A program made the position numbers and the translations under genes. Below are positions 36,743 through 47,135 of a DNA stretch of 64,000 nucleotides, piece by piece. How positions within the stretch are numbered: position 1 is the first letter of the stretch; the number at the start of each line of letters is the position of its first letter. Below the pieces are notes generated by a model. The model was not told where the DNA came from and made no database searches. It worked only from the letters and a program-made list of their open reading frames with translations. This DNA comes from DATFQI01 sp963831105 (lineage in GTDB: Bacteria; Actinomycetota; Thermoleophilia; Solirubrobacterales; Solirubrobacteraceae), in the NCBI GenBank assembly GCA_963831105.1, contig CAWHOS010000003.1, positions 434,001 through 498,000 of the forward strand. Direction: 5' to 3'.

Positions 36743-38222
36743 GTGCGCGGCCTGGCGACAGTCGGATCCGACGTCGCCGCCGTGACAGCGGCGCGCGCCG
36801 GGACCTTCGTGCTCGGCACGATCACGATCGTCGTCAGCACGCGCCTACTCGGCCCGGCCGGCTACGCGGAGGTCGCGCTCGCGACCGTGCTCGCCACGCT
36901 CGTGTTCGCGACGAGCTCGGCGTGGACGGCGGCGGCCGTGTCGCGCTACGGGCGCGAGGAGCTCGAGCAGCGCGGCTCGCTGCGCGTCACGAGCTGGGCG
37001 CGGCTCGTGATCACCATGCCGCTGCTCGCCGTGGCCGCGGCCGTGGCCGTCGCCATGTGGGCCGCCGGCGCGCTCCCGCCGGAGCTGAGCGGGACGCTGA
37101 TCGCCCTCGCGCTCGCCTCGGCGGCGTTCCTCGTGCTCTCCGAGCACGTCGTGTCCGTGCTCGAGGCGGCGGGCGGATGCGCACGAGCGCGCTGGCGCTG
37201 CTGGCGCGCGCCGGGCTCGTGACGCTCGGGGTGGGCGTCGCCGCGCTGGCCGCGGACGACCTCACCCCGGAGCTCGTCGTCGGGATCGGCGCCGCCGCGA
37301 GCGCCGTGCTCGCGGCGCTCTCGGCCCGCTGGGTGTGGCGGCAGGCACTCTGGCCGCCCGTCGCCGACCGGAGCGCGTTGCGCCGCGTCTTCTGGTTCTC
37401 GCTGCCGCTGATCGCGTTCGCGGCCAGCCAGTACGGCATGCGCAGCGTCGACGTCGTAGTCCTCCGCGCGTTCGAGCCGCTCGCGACCGTCGGCATCTAC
37501 GCAATCGCCTTCCAGGCGTTCGTGATGCTCGTCCAGCTCGCGACGACCATCACGATCGTCGTCACGCCGCTGCTCGTGTCGATGCGCCACGCCGGCCGCG
37601 AGCACGAGCTCAGCCGCTACCTCGAGCGGATCGTTCCGCAGGCCACGCTCGTGCTCGGCGGATTGGTCGCGCTCGCCGCGCCGTTCGCGGCGCTGCTGAT
37701 CCCCGTCGTGCTCGGCACGTCGTTCTCGGACGCCGCCGACCCCCTCGTGATCCTCCTGGGCGCCTCGCTGATCCGGGCGGTCGCCAGCCTCGCCGCGCCC
37801 ATGCTGCTGCTGCACGAGCGCAGCGGCGCAACCGCGCGATCAACGTCGGAGCGCTGGCATGAACGTCTGCGGCGACATCGTGCTCGTCGGGCTGCTCGGC
37901 GCCGGTGTCGTCGGACCCGCGATCGCGAGCACGCTGGCGATGGTGCCGATCGCCGCGGGCTACCTGTTGGTGGCGGCGCGGGCCACCGGGCGCGCGCCCG
38001 GCTCCCGGCGGTCGTCGCTCTCGCGCCCGCCGCGGGCATCGTCGCGACGCTCGTCCTGCCCGCTCTCGCGGCGCTCGGCGTGGCCGTCGCGGCCGTGGTG
38101 GCGGCGTGCGTCTGGCGGTCGCGGGCGGCATGTTCAGCGCGGACGACGCGGACCTCGTCGAGCGGCTGCGCCTACCAGCGTCCTGGCGGCGGCGCATCGT
38201 CGCCGGCCTGCGCTCCCGCTGA
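36743..38222 (+). CDS. Wzx-type polysaccharide flippase (frameshifted)
   Basis: A second MOP-superfamily flippase of about 490 residues. 'AGTFVLGTITIVVSTRLLGP' with 'AGYAEVALATVLATLVFATS' is the typical opening; 'FWFSLPLIAFAASQYGMRSV' and 'FEPLATVGIYAIAFQAFVML' match the central helices. Indels occur near 37175, 37845, 38020 and 38115. I take the GTG at 36743 as start; an open frame extends back to a TTG at 36686 but would overlap the divergent gene. The last 50 bases overlap the opposing GT4 gene. It probably serves the glycan made by the 32-47 kb genes. Confidence 0.78.
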
Positions 38223-39314
38223 CGGAAACAGCACGCGCTCCCAGCGCGCGGCGACGGCCGCGGGCGAGTGACGCGCGGCGACGTGCGCGCGGCAGGCCTC
38301 CGCGATGGCGATCGCGTCGCCGCGGCGATCCCAGGCCTCGCCGGCCAGCCGCGCCATCCGCTCGAGGTCCCCGGCCGCCACCCAGCCGACCGACCCCGCG
38401 TCGAGCACGCCGCCGGGATCGTGGGACAGCGCCAGGGCGGGCACGCCATGCGCCCAACCCTCGAGGAAGACGTTCGGCATGCCCTCGAACTCCGACGTGC
38501 TCACGATCGCCACGGCGCGCCGCACGAGCGAGAGCGACCTCGTCGCGGGGCGCCGCCGCGAGCAGCTCGACGTTGTCGAGCGCCGCCGCGCGCCGCCGCA
38601 CCTCGGCGGCCAGCTCCGGGTCGATCGGCGAGGGCCCGCCGACGATCCGGAACCTCGCACGCGGACCCGGGCGGCGAGGTCGAGGAACGCGAGCGGCCGC
38701 TTGTAGGGCGCGAAGCGGCCCATCCAGAGCAGCGCCTCGGGCTGCTCGCGCGGGCCCGACGCCGGCTCGGCGAGGCTCGGCACGACTTCGGCGTCGCGCT
38801 GCAGCCGTTCGCGGGCCAGCATCGTGCTGCGCCTCGCTCTGCACGACCAGGCCGTCGGCCAGCCGGAGGCCGAGCCCGAACAGCCGCAGCTCGCGGGCGT
38901 TGGCGGCCATGCGGCCGAAGTCGAAGTCCATGTCGCTCGCGGTTGCGTACACGAAGCGGCGACCGCGCAGGCGGGCGACGAGCCCGACAAGCCCGGTGGC
39001 CGACCCGGCCGCCCGCTGCACGAGGACCTTCGCGTCCAGCCCCGCCACAGCTCCCACGGAGCCGCGCGCGCCAGGCGAGCCGGGAGAGGGGTGCGCCGCG
39101 CTGCGGCGGTGGCAGTCGCAGGACGTCGATCCCGCCATGGGCTGCCGGCAGCGTCGCGTCGCCGAAGGTCGCGACCGCCAGCCGGTGGCCGCGGATGCCA
39201 GCTCGCGCGCCAGCAGGAGGACCTGTGTCTCCGGCGCCGCCCGTCGTCCCCGCCCTGTGAGCAGCGGCCGATGTAGGGCGCGAAGAACGCGACGTCGTGG
39301 CGGGCCTCACGCAT
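38172..39314 (-). CDS. GT4-family glycosyltransferase (frameshifted)
   Basis: A GT-B enzyme in several frames. 'REARHDVAFFAPYIG' opens it; 'GRRFVYATASDMDFDFGRMA' and 'FGLGLRLADGLVVQSE' form the acceptor half; 'LLWMGRFAPYKRPLAFLDLA', 'FRIVGGPSPIDPELAAEVRR' and 'STSEFEGMPNVFLEGWAHGV' form the donor half. 'FEGMPNVFLE' gives the E-x7-E. About six indels. The start ATG (39314) overlaps the AsnB stop by eight bases, and the stop at 38172 overlaps the flippase. First-glycosyl or later transfer cannot be decided. Confidence 0.75.
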   Translation of the reverse strand: MREARHDVAFFAPYIGRCSQGGDDGRRRRHRSSCWRASWHPRPPAGGRDLRRRDAAGSPWRDRRPATATAAARRTPLPARLARAAPWELWRGWTRRSSCSGRPGRPPGLSGSSPACAVAASCTQPRATWTSTSAAWPPTPASCGCSGSASGWPTAWSCRARRSTMLARERLQRDAEVVPSLAEPASGPREQPEALLWMGRFAPYKRPLAFLDLAARVRVRGSGSSAGPRRSTRSWPPRCGGARRRSTTSSCSRRRPATRSLSLVRRAVAIVSTSEFEGMPNVFLEGWAHGVPALALSHDPGGVLDAGSVGWVAAGDLERMARLAGEAWDRRGDAIAIAEACRAHVAARHSPAAVAARWERVLFPSAGAQAGDDAPPPGRW

Positions 39315-41134
39315 GCCAGCGCTCGCGCCAGAGCTCGAACACGAGCAGCGTCCAGACCTGCGGGGCCGCCTCGCGGCGCCCGCGAGGTGGCGCACACCTC
39401 GCGCGCGACGCGCCGTCGTACTCGGTCGCGTCGCGGCCGAGCACGAGGTCGTCGACCATCGGGCGCAGGCCGTCGCGCATCCACTCGCCGATCGGGACGC
39501 CGAAGCCCATCTTCGGCCGGTCGACGAGCTCGGCCGGCAGCGCAGGCGGAGCGCCTCGCGCAGCAGCGGCTTCGCGCCGGGCCGCTGCTCCGCGGGCCCG
39601 GCGACCGCATCGCACGCGACGACATCGGGGTCGAGCAGCGGATTGCGCGCCTCCAGCCCGACCGACATCGACGCGCGGTCGACCTTCTGCAGGATGTCGT
39701 CGACGAGGTAGGTGCGCGCGTCGCAGCGCATCATGCGCTCCGTGCGGCCCGCCGGCCGCCGCTCGAAGTCCGGGGCAGGACGCCGTCGGCGCCGGCGGCA
39801 TCCGGGCATGAGCCGGCGCAGCTCGTCCGAGCGCCAGACGGACACGCAGCTCGCGATACAGCGCGCCGTCGTCGCCGCCGCGGCGAGCGGCCGAGCAGCC
39901 GCGAGCCGGCCGCCTGCGGCGCCGCCGAGGCGCACGCTGCGCAGCGCGCCGCGACGCGCCGCGGGAGCACGCGCGGCCAGCGCGACGGCGCGGCGCGCCC
40001 GGTAGCGGTGTAGCCGCCGAAGAGCTCGTCGCCGCCGTCGCCCGACAGCGCGACCGTCACGTGCTCGCGCGCGAGCCGCGAGACCGCCAGCGTCGGCAGC
40101 GCCGAGCTGTCGGCGAACGGCTCGTCGTAGCTGCGTCGGCGAGCGCGGGGACGAGCGTCCATCGCGTCGGCCCATCGAGCTGCTGGTGCGTGTGGCGGGT
40201 GCCGAGGTGCTCGCGCGACCGCCTGCGCGTAGCGCGACTCGTCGAAGCGCGGGTCGGCGAAGCCGATCGAGAACGTGCGCACGTCGGCGCGCGGCGTCGC
40301 GCATGCACGGCGACGACGAGGCTCGAGTCGATGCCGCCCGAGAGAAACGCGCCGACCGGGACGTCGGCGACGAGCCGGCGCGCGCACCGCCGCGCGCACG
40401 TCGTCGCAGCACTTCCTCGGGCGTGCGCCGGCGGCGTCCGCCGCCGTCGGGCAGGCGCCAGAACGCGGTCGGGCCGGCCGCGGCGCCCGCTGTCGAGGTC
40501 GACCTCGACCCAGCTCGCCGGCGGCAGCTTGTCGCACCTCGCGGAAGATCGTGCGCGGCGCCGGCACGTACTGGAAGCGGAAGTACTCGGCGAGCGCCTC
40601 GCGGGTCGAGCGACAGCTCGCGCCCGCGCGACGCGCGACGCAGCGACTTGAGCTCGCTCGCGAAGGCACGCCGCCGCGCAGGCGCGCCGAAGAACAGCGG
40701 CTTCTTGCCGAAGCGGTCGCGCGCGAGCGAGCGCGCGGCGCCGGCGCTCGTCGACGAGCGCGAGGGCGAACATGCCGTTGAAGCGCGCGAGCGCGGCCGT
40801 GCCCCAGCGCTCGAAGCGCCGCGCAGCACGACCTCGGTGTCGCGAGCCGCGAGCGGAACGCGTAGCCGTGCGCGCTCGAGCTCGGCGCGCAGCTCGCGGA
40901 AGTTGTAGACCTCGCCGTTGAAGACGAGCGTGAGCTCGTCGCGGCGCATCGGCTGGTGCCCGGCCGGCGTGGTGTCCTGGATCGCGAGCCGCCGCATGCC
41001 GAGCGCCCAGCCCGGCCCCGCGGCGACGCCGCCGTCGTCCGGCCCGCGGTGCTCGAGGCGGGCGCCATCGCGCGCGTCGGCGCGCCGCCTGCGGGTCCTG
41101 CGCCGGCGGCGAGGATGCCGGCGATGCCGCACAT
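39307..41134 (-). CDS. AsnB-type glutamine-dependent amidotransferase (heavily frameshifted)
   Basis: The protein begins 'MCGIAGILA' with the N-terminal nucleophile Cys2 of class II glutamine amidotransferases. 'ELTLVFNGEVYNFRELRAEL' is the glutaminase core, 'YFRFQYVPAPRTIFREV' the interface, 'FLSGGIDSSLVVAVHA' the PP-loop ATP site, 'FSIGFADPRFDESRYAQAVA' and 'EHVTVALSGDGGDELFGGYT' the synthetase core, and 'SMSVGLEARNPLLDPDVVAC' a late block. Expected length about 610 residues; pieces sit in three frames with many indels. In glycan loci such enzymes amidate uronic acids or other carboxylates, which fits the dehydrogenase at 33046. True asparagine synthesis is the alternative. Confidence 0.82.
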
Positions 41135-41145
41135 CAGGCGACCAG

Positions 41146-42132
41146 CTATCCGTAGAGGCCGCGTACTGGCGTGGACACGGCTCAGGCGTGAACCGCCCGG
41201 AGGCCGCGGCGGCGGCCGGAGGCCGCCGCTCGCGCGGCGTCGGGTCGTCGAGCAGTGCGTCCAGGGCGCGGCCCACGCCCCCGGGGTCGCCGACGGAACG
41301 GTGAGGACGGCGGCACCGGGCGGCTCCTCCCCGCCGACGTCCGTGCAAACGGCCGGGCGGCCGGCGGGCGGGCCTCCACCAGGGAGCGCGAGAAGCCCTC
41401 CGCCCGGGAGCGCGAGAGGGAACGCCTGGGCGCCGTGCAGATGGGGCGACGGATCGGCGTCGCCGTCGAACGTCACGCAGCCGTCGAGCGCGGCGTCCCG
41501 CGAGCTCCGACCGCCGCCGCGCTCGGGCCCCTCGCCCACGATCGGGGGCGCGTCCGGCGCGCGCCGGACGAGGTCGGCCAGGCCCGCAGCGCGGTGGCGT
41601 GGTCCTTCACCGGGTGCAGGCGTCCCACCATCACCGCGTCGCCCGGCACGGGGCGCGCCGCCCAATCCCCGGCACTCCCGGGCGGATCACCCGGAAGCGC
41701 CCGTCACGGCGCGGAACGCGCGCGACGGCGGCGCTGTCGGACGGTCCGCGAGTTCGCCGTCGCGGCGTCCTCCATCCGGGCGAGGCGAGCCGCTCCAGCG
41801 GCCGCTTACGGGCGGTGGAGCGCGTGCCCGACGTTGCGCTCGCTCGTCACGAGCCGCACGGACGGGCGGAAGAGCTTGACCACCGCGCCCAGGACGTTGC
41901 CCTGCAGCAGCCACCCGTGCACGATGTCCGGGCGCCAGGAGAGCGACGAGCGCAGCGACAGCACGCGCGAGGCCGGGAACGCCGCGTGCGGCCCGGGCTG
42001 CAGGAAGGCGACGCGCTGCTCGAACCCGGCCAGCTCGTCGCTGAGCACCAGGTCGAGCACGTCGCGCTCGGCGCCTCCGAGCGCGCGGCCGTGCGGGAGC
42101 AGGTGGAGAATCCGCGGCACGGTGGCGCTCAT
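41146..42132 (-). CDS. GT4-family glycosyltransferase (heavily frameshifted 3' half)
   Basis: The first 108 codons are clean: 'PRILHLLPHGRALGGAERDV', 'FLQPGPHAAFPASRVLSLRS', 'PDIVHGWLLQGNVLGAVVKL' and 'VRLVTSERNVGHALHR' form the acceptor domain of a GT4 enzyme. Downstream, short matches such as 'VMVGRLHPVKDHATALRA' and 'VTFDGDADPSPHLHGAQAF' and an E/D-rich loop lie in changing frames. A restored end '...YARLYG' stops at 41146. The ATG at 42132 overlaps the polymerase stop (ATGA), so the gene is coupled to the ligase/polymerase gene upstream. Confidence 0.68.
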
Positions 42133-43871
42133 CGGCGCGCGGCTCCCAGCGCGAGGCAGAGCCCCACGGCGAGGGCGAGGCCGAGCGCCGCCTGCGACGC
42201 GACGAGCCCGTTGACGAAGATCAGGCCAACGGCGCCGGCGACGAGCATCCCGCGGATCCCCGCGCTGGCGAGGCCGGGCGGCATCCTGCGCGCCGCGCCC
42301 GCGATGACGAACATCAGCGCCGCGAGCAGGACGGCGCCGACGAGTCCCAGCTCCGCGACGAACCGTAGGTACTCGTCGTGGGTCGCCAGCCGACCGTACG
42401 CGGCGTGTATGTCGCTGTAGGCGAGGAAGTCGCCCCAGCCGATCCCGATGACGGGCGACGATGCGAACGCCTCGAGTGCGAGGCGGGCCGCCGTCCGGCG
42501 CGAGCCGAGATCCCGGCTGCGCTCGTCGCGGATGCGCCGCCGGCGCTCCTGTTCGAACTGCGATCCCCGCAGCGCAAGCGGAACCACGATCGGGCGCGTC
42601 GGTGCGGCGGCGGCGCGTATCTGGACGGCGCGCAGCTCGAACGGAGTGGCCGAGCCGGGCGTCCACGCGTACAGCCGCGCGTAGCGGGCGTCCGCGGTGG
42701 GGACCCAGCGGACGCGGATCGGGCGCCAGCTGCCGTCGAGCGTGCGGGTGACCGACTCCGTACCGAGGCCGAGCTGGTCGTCCTCGAGGCCGAACGCGAC
42801 GCGCGTCTGCGCAGATGCCCGCGCCTCCAACACGAGCTCGTAGGAGCGCCCGGCAGTCGCACGGCCCCAGCGGTAGCTCGCACCCTGGCCCGGCGCGGCG
42901 GGCAGGACCTCGAGCACGTCCGAACCCGCGTTGCGGATCCCCGACGGGCCCGAGCGGATCAGCGTCCCGCGCTCCGCCCGGTCCCAGCCCGTGACGTCGA
43001 CGTACTTGAGGTGCTCGCTCGGCTCGCTCACCTCGGCGGCACGCCGCTCGCCGGCGAAGAACGGATACGCGGCGGCGCCGGCCACGAGCACGCCCGCGAC
43101 GACGGCGACGGCCTTGCGGTGGCGGCCCGACCGCGCCACGTCGGGGATCACGGTGGCCAAGGCGCCGGCGACGAGAGCGATCGCCCCGCCGCGCGAGAGC
43201 GTGAGCAGCGCCGCGACGGCGACGAGGGCCAAGGCCGCCGCGGCGGCCCAGCGCGTCAGCCCGCTCCCCATCCGCACCAGCGTCATGGCGGCCGGGAACG
43301 CCAGCGCGAGCGCGAAGGCCGTGTAGTTGGGATTGCCGAGCGGCCCCGCCAAACGTCGTCCCGGGTCCGCGGGTGCGGACCCCCAGCCCGCGCCGATCAC
43401 CGACAACGCGGCCGCGAGCAGCACTCCAAAGACCACAGAAGCCAGCAGTGGCACGACGACCCGTGGCTCGAGCGACGCCACCGCGAACGCGAGCGCGACA
43501 ACGGCGACCATCTCCGCCAGGCCGGCGAGCTCGCCGCTGCAGCCGCAGCCCCAGGCCGCCGCACTGACGGCGACCCACACCAGCAGCGCCGCCATGAGCA
43601 CCCCCGCCGCGCGCACCCTGCCGCCGGGATGCGGCGCCCGCCGCGGGCCGCGCAGCACCTCGGCGACCGCGACCAGCGCAAGCGTCAGGATCAGGATCCG
43701 GCCGACCGTCAGCCCGACGCCCGGCAGCGGCACCACCATCACCTTCCAGGCGTGCGCGAGCGGCGCGTACGCGAGCAGCAGCGCGCACGACCAGCGGTAC
43801 GGCGAGCGCGTCAGGGCGCGCCAGCCGGCCTCTGCCTCAGCGGGCGGCGAGCAGGCTTCCGTAGACGCCAT
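42129..43871 (-). CDS. O-antigen ligase/polymerase (WaaL/Wzy-like) with an inserted carbohydrate-binding-like domain
   Basis: A 580-residue intact membrane protein. About ten helices carry the family phrases 'GPLGNPNYTAFALALAFPAA', 'LLTLSRGGAIALVAGALATV' and 'SSPVIGIGWGDFLAYSDIHA' with 'ATHDEYLRFVAELGLVGAVL', the O-antigen ligase block with its catalytic His. Between them, at about residues 320-425 (42600-42900), the large outer loop contains a beta-rich insert: 'RSYELVLEARASAQTRVAFG', 'LDGSWRPIRVRWVPTADARY' and 'ARLYAWTPGSATPFELRAVQ', which reads like a CBM4/9-type jelly roll. The ATG at 43871 overlaps the upstream GT4 gene by 35 bases. It polymerises or transfers glycan outside the membrane. 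Confidence 0.85.
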   Translation of the reverse strand: MASTEACSPPAEAEAGWRALTRSPYRWSCALLLAYAPLAHAWKVMVVPLPGVGLTVGRILILTLALVAVAEVLRGPRRAPHPGGRVRAAGVLMAALLVWVAVSAAAWGCGCSGELAGLAEMVAVVALAFAVASLEPRVVVPLLASVVFGVLLAAALSVIGAGWGSAPADPGRRLAGPLGNPNYTAFALALAFPAAMTLVRMGSGLTRWAAAAALALVAVAALLTLSRGGAIALVAGALATVIPDVARSGRHRKAVAVVAGVLVAGAAAYPFFAGERRAAEVSEPSEHLKYVDVTGWDRAERGTLIRSGPSGIRNAGSDVLEVLPAAPGQGASYRWGRATAGRSYELVLEARASAQTRVAFGLEDDQLGLGTESVTRTLDGSWRPIRVRWVPTADARYARLYAWTPGSATPFELRAVQIRAAAAPTRPIVVPLALRGSQFEQERRRRIRDERSRDLGSRRTAARLALEAFASSPVIGIGWGDFLAYSDIHAAYGRLATHDEYLRFVAELGLVGAVLLAALMFVIAGAARRMPPGLASAGIRGMLVAGAVGLIFVNGLVASQAALGLALAVGLCLALGAARR

Positions 43872-45005
43872 CGATGTCCTTGAGCAGCCGCTCGGACCGG
43901 TACCGGGAGGCAACGTGACGGCGCGCCGCCTCGCCCTTCAGCGCCGCGCGGGCCGCGCGATCGCGGGCGAGCTCGGCGAGCGCCGCGCCGAGCGCGCGAC
44001 ATCGCCGCGCGGCCACGAGCCGGCCCGTCTCCGGGGCGACGACCTCCGGCACGCCGCCGACGCGGTCGCGACGGCCGGCCGGGCGCCGGCCGCGGCCTCG
44101 ATCAGCGCGACCGGCGTGCCCTCGTTGTCCGAGGTCAGCAGCGCGAGGTCGGCTGCCGCGACGATCGCCGCGATGTCGGCCCGCGAAGCCGGCGAAGGTG
44201 ACCGCGTCGCCGAGCCCGAGCGCGCGCGGCCTGCGCGCTCGAGCTCGGCTGCGCAGCTCCCGTCGCCGACGACCGCGAGCCGCACGCGGGCGCCGAGCGC
44301 GCGCGCGCGCGCGACCGCGCGCAGCAGCGACGTCGACGCGCTTGATCGGCACCAGCCGGCCGACGCCGACCAGCAGCGTCTCGCCTGGCGCACGCCGAGC
44401 TCGCCGCCGGAACGCCTCGCCGTCATCGGCGCCCGGGCGAGCAGGTGGTCGAGGTCGAGCCCGAGGCGGCACGACGCGGAACGCTCGCGCGCGGCGCGAC
44501 GCCGAGCCGCACGAGCTCGTCGACGGTCGCTTGGCTGACGCCGATCAGGCGTCGCTGACGCGCGCGCGAGCGCCGCTCGAGCGAGCCGGTAGAGCGCGGC
44601 TGCGCCGCGCCCGAAGTAGCCCTCGAGCACGTGCCCGTGGTAGGTGTGGACGATCACGGGCCGGCGCGCGCGCCAGCGACGCGCCGCCAGCGCGCCCGAG
44701 GAAGCCCGCCTTGGCCGTGTGCGTGTGCACGATGTCGGGGCGGAACGCGCGGATGATGCCGGATCAGTGCGCGAGCGCGCGCAGGTCGTCAGCGGGCGTC
44801 GAGCTCCGGGCTCGAGCCGGCGCACGCGCACCGCGCTCGCGCCAGGTAGCGCTCGTCGAACGCGGCGAGCGCCTCGCCGGGGCCGACGCCGCCGGCGACC
44901 AGCAGCGTCTCGTAGCGCGCCGGGTCGAGCCGGCCGCTGAGGATGCTGACGTGGTGCGCCGGCCCGCCGACGTTCATGCCGCGCGATCACCCGCAGCACG
45001 CGCAC
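43837..45005 (-). CDS. GT4-family glycosyltransferase (frameshifted)
   Basis: A WcaL/PelF-like GT4 enzyme. 'MNVGGPAHHVSILSGRLDPA' and 'YETLLVAGGVGPGEALAAFD' begin it after a short lead 'VRVLRVIAR'; 'DIVHTHTAKAGFLGR' and 'VIVHTYHGHVLEGYFGRGAA' are the characteristic acceptor-site histidines; 'RLAVVGDGSCAAELERAGRA' and 'LLTSDNEGTPVALIEAAAGA' are the donor half. It ends '...LKDIDGVYGSLLAAR' at 43837. About eight indels. The start is a GTG at 45003-45005, ten bases from the stop of the epimerase gene. This subfamily often adds the first sugar after an undecaprenyl-linked hexose. Confidence 0.78.
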
Positions 45006-45014
45006 CGCGGTGCG

Positions 45015-45986
45015 TCACTGACCGCTCGGACGGCGGCGACCGCGCCGCTCGTCGGAGCGAGCGCGTCGATCGTCCGCGCGCAGCCCCTCGCGAAGGCGAC
45101 GGTCGGCTCGTAGCCGAGGCGCGCTCGGCGCGCGCGAGATGTCGGCCAGCGAGTGCAGGACGTCGCCGGCGCGCGGCGCTCGGTACTCGGCGGCTCGACG
45201 TCGGCGCCGAGTCAGCGTGCCGATCTCGTCGAGCAGCGTCGTTGAGCGTGATCCGCTCGCCGCAGGCGACGTTGAAGACGCGCCCGGCGACGCCGGTCGG
45301 CGCTCGAGCGCCAGCAGGTTCGCCTCGACGACGTTGTCGACGTAGGTGAAGTCGCGCGACTGCTCGCCGTCGCCGAAGATCGTCGGCGGCTCGCCCGGCG
45401 AGCGCCGCGGTGATGAAGCTGGGGATCACCGCGGCGTACTGGGAGGCGGGTCCTGGCGCGGGCCGAAGACGTTGAAGTAGCGCAGCGCGACGCGTCTCGA
45501 GGCCGTAGACCGCGCGAGAAGCTGCGGCAGTAGCCCTCGCCCGCGAGCTTGCGACCGCGTAGGGCGAGATCGGCAGCGCGCGGCAGCGCCTCGTGCTTGG
45601 GCAGCGCCGGCGTTGGCGCCGTAGACCGACGACGAGGACGCGAAGACGACGCGCCGCACCCCGCTGTCGCGCGCGGCGAGCAGCACGTTGAGCGTGCCGG
45701 TGACGTTCGACCGCGTTGCTCGTCAGCGGGTCCTGGACCGAGCGCGGCACCGACGGCAGCGCGGCCTGGTGGAAGACGACCTCGCAGCCGCGACGGCGCG
45801 TGTGGGCGCGCTCGTAGCTCTGGATGTCGCCCTCGACGAGCTCGATCGTCGTCGAGCGCGGGCAGGTTCTCGCGCCGGCCGGTCGCGAAGTTGTCGAGCA
45901 CGCGGACCTCGTGGCCGTCGCGCGAGCAGCCGCTCGACGAGGTGCGAGCCGATGAACCCGCCGCCGCCGGTGACGAGCGCCCGCAT
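45015..45986 (-). CDS. GalE/WbpP-like nucleotide-sugar 4-epimerase (heavily frameshifted)
   Basis: An extended SDR enzyme. 'MRALVTGGGGFIGSHLVERL' is the NAD site, 'EVRVLDNFATGRRENLPALD' the following strand, 'VRRVVFASSSSVYGAN' the catalytic-Ser block, and 'VALRYFNVFGPRQDP' and 'RVFNVACGERITLN' later blocks; the Tyr-x3-Lys region is in 'ISPYAVASS' and 'LAGEGYCRSF'. Frames change many times. One reading ends at a TGA at 45015-45017. The 'FNVFGPRQDPxSxY' text is that of UDP-GlcNAc/GalNAc 4-epimerases (WbpP type) more than GalE. The gene diverges from the epimerase at 46051. Confidence 0.75.
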
Positions 45987-46007
45987 CGCGGCGCAGGCGT
46001 AGCCACG

Positions 46008-46035
46008 TTGACGGCGTGCTTCGCGTCGCTAGAGT
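46008..46035 (+). promoter_or_regulatory. Sigma70-like promoter (TTGACG-N16-TAGAGT)
   Basis: TTGACG (46008-46013) and TAGAGT (46030-46035) are 16 bases apart, 15 bases before a GTG start of the rightward epimerase gene, in a divergent spacer. This is the clearest two-box promoter in the window, though this area has sequence errors. Confidence 0.45.
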
Positions 46036-46050
46036 CGTCGCGCGATCGGC

Positions 46051-47135
46051 GTGCACGCCGGTGATCCGGGGGCAGCGGCTGAGCGACGCCAACGGGATGG
46101 CGTCACGCTGCGCAGCGCAGCGACGCACGGCACTGCGCTTGTCACCGGCGGCGCCGGCTTCATCGGCTCGCACCTCTCCGACGCGCTGGTCGCCCGCGGC
46201 GACGCGTCGTCGTCCTCGACGACCTCAGCACGGGCCGCGTCGAGAACATCGAGCACCTGCTCGACTCGCGACGGCGTCGAGTTCGTCGAGGGCTCGATCG
46301 CCGACGCCGAGCTGGTCGACGAGCTCGATGGCGCGCGGCCGACGGCTGCCTGCACCTGGCGTCCGCGGTCGGCGTCCAGCTCGATCGTCGATCAACCCGC
46401 TCGACTCGCTGCTCAGCAACGTGCGCGGCACCGACATCGTGCTGTCGCGCCGCGGCGCGCCACGGCCGGCGCGCTGCTGTTCACCTCGACGTCGGAGGTC
46501 TACGGCAAGAACTCGACGGGCGCGCTGCCCGAGGACTCCGACCGCATCCTCGGCTCGCCGTTCAAGTCGCGCTGGGCCTACGCGATCGCCAAGGGCTTCG
46601 GCGAGGCGCTGGCGCACGCGCTCCACCGCGAGCGCGGCGCCGAGATCGTCGTCGTGCGCCTGTTCAACACCGTCGGGCCGCGCCAGACCGGCGCCTACGG
46701 CATGGTGCTGCCGCGCTTCGTCCGCCAGGCGCTCGCCGGCGAGGACCTGACCGTCTACGGCAACGGCACCCAGACGCGCTGCTTCGCCCACGTGCACGAC
46801 ACCGTGCAGGCGATCCTGCTGCTGCTCGACGACGACGAGCGCCGTCGGGCGACGTGTTCAACATCGGCGCGGACGACGAGATCGCCGATCATCGAGCTCG
46901 CGCGGCGGGTGATCGAGCGCACCGGCTCGGGCTCGACGATCCGGCTCGTGCCCTACGAGGAGGCCTACGGCGAGGGCTTCGAGGAGCTCGGGCGCCGCAA
47001 GCCCGACACCACCGCGCTCCGCGAGCTCACCGGCTGGGCGCCGACCGCGCACGATCGACGACGCGATCGACGACGTGATCCTGCACGAGCAGAGCCGGGC
47101 GCGCGCACCAGGAGCCGGACTCGCTTGCCGCTTGA
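46051..47135 (+). CDS. NAD-dependent epimerase/decarboxylase-like SDR enzyme (frameshifted)
   Basis: 'GTALVTGGAGFIGSHLSDAL' binds NAD; 'LLFTSTSEVYGKNSTGALPE' has the catalytic Ser block; 'WAYAIAKGFGEALAHALHRE' has Tyr-x3-Lys; 'VRLFNTVGPRQTGAYGMVLP' and 'VYGNGTQTRCFAHVHDTVQA' are substrate blocks; 'PYEEAYGEGFEELGRRKPDT' is the tail. The 'RLFNTVGPRQTGxYGMVxPR' pattern is common to UDP-glucose 4-epimerase-like and UDP-glucuronate decarboxylase-like enzymes in EPS loci. Indels near 46205, 46390, 46850 and 47050. A corrected end 'EPDSLAA' stops at 47133-47135, overlapping the next start. Confidence 0.78.
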
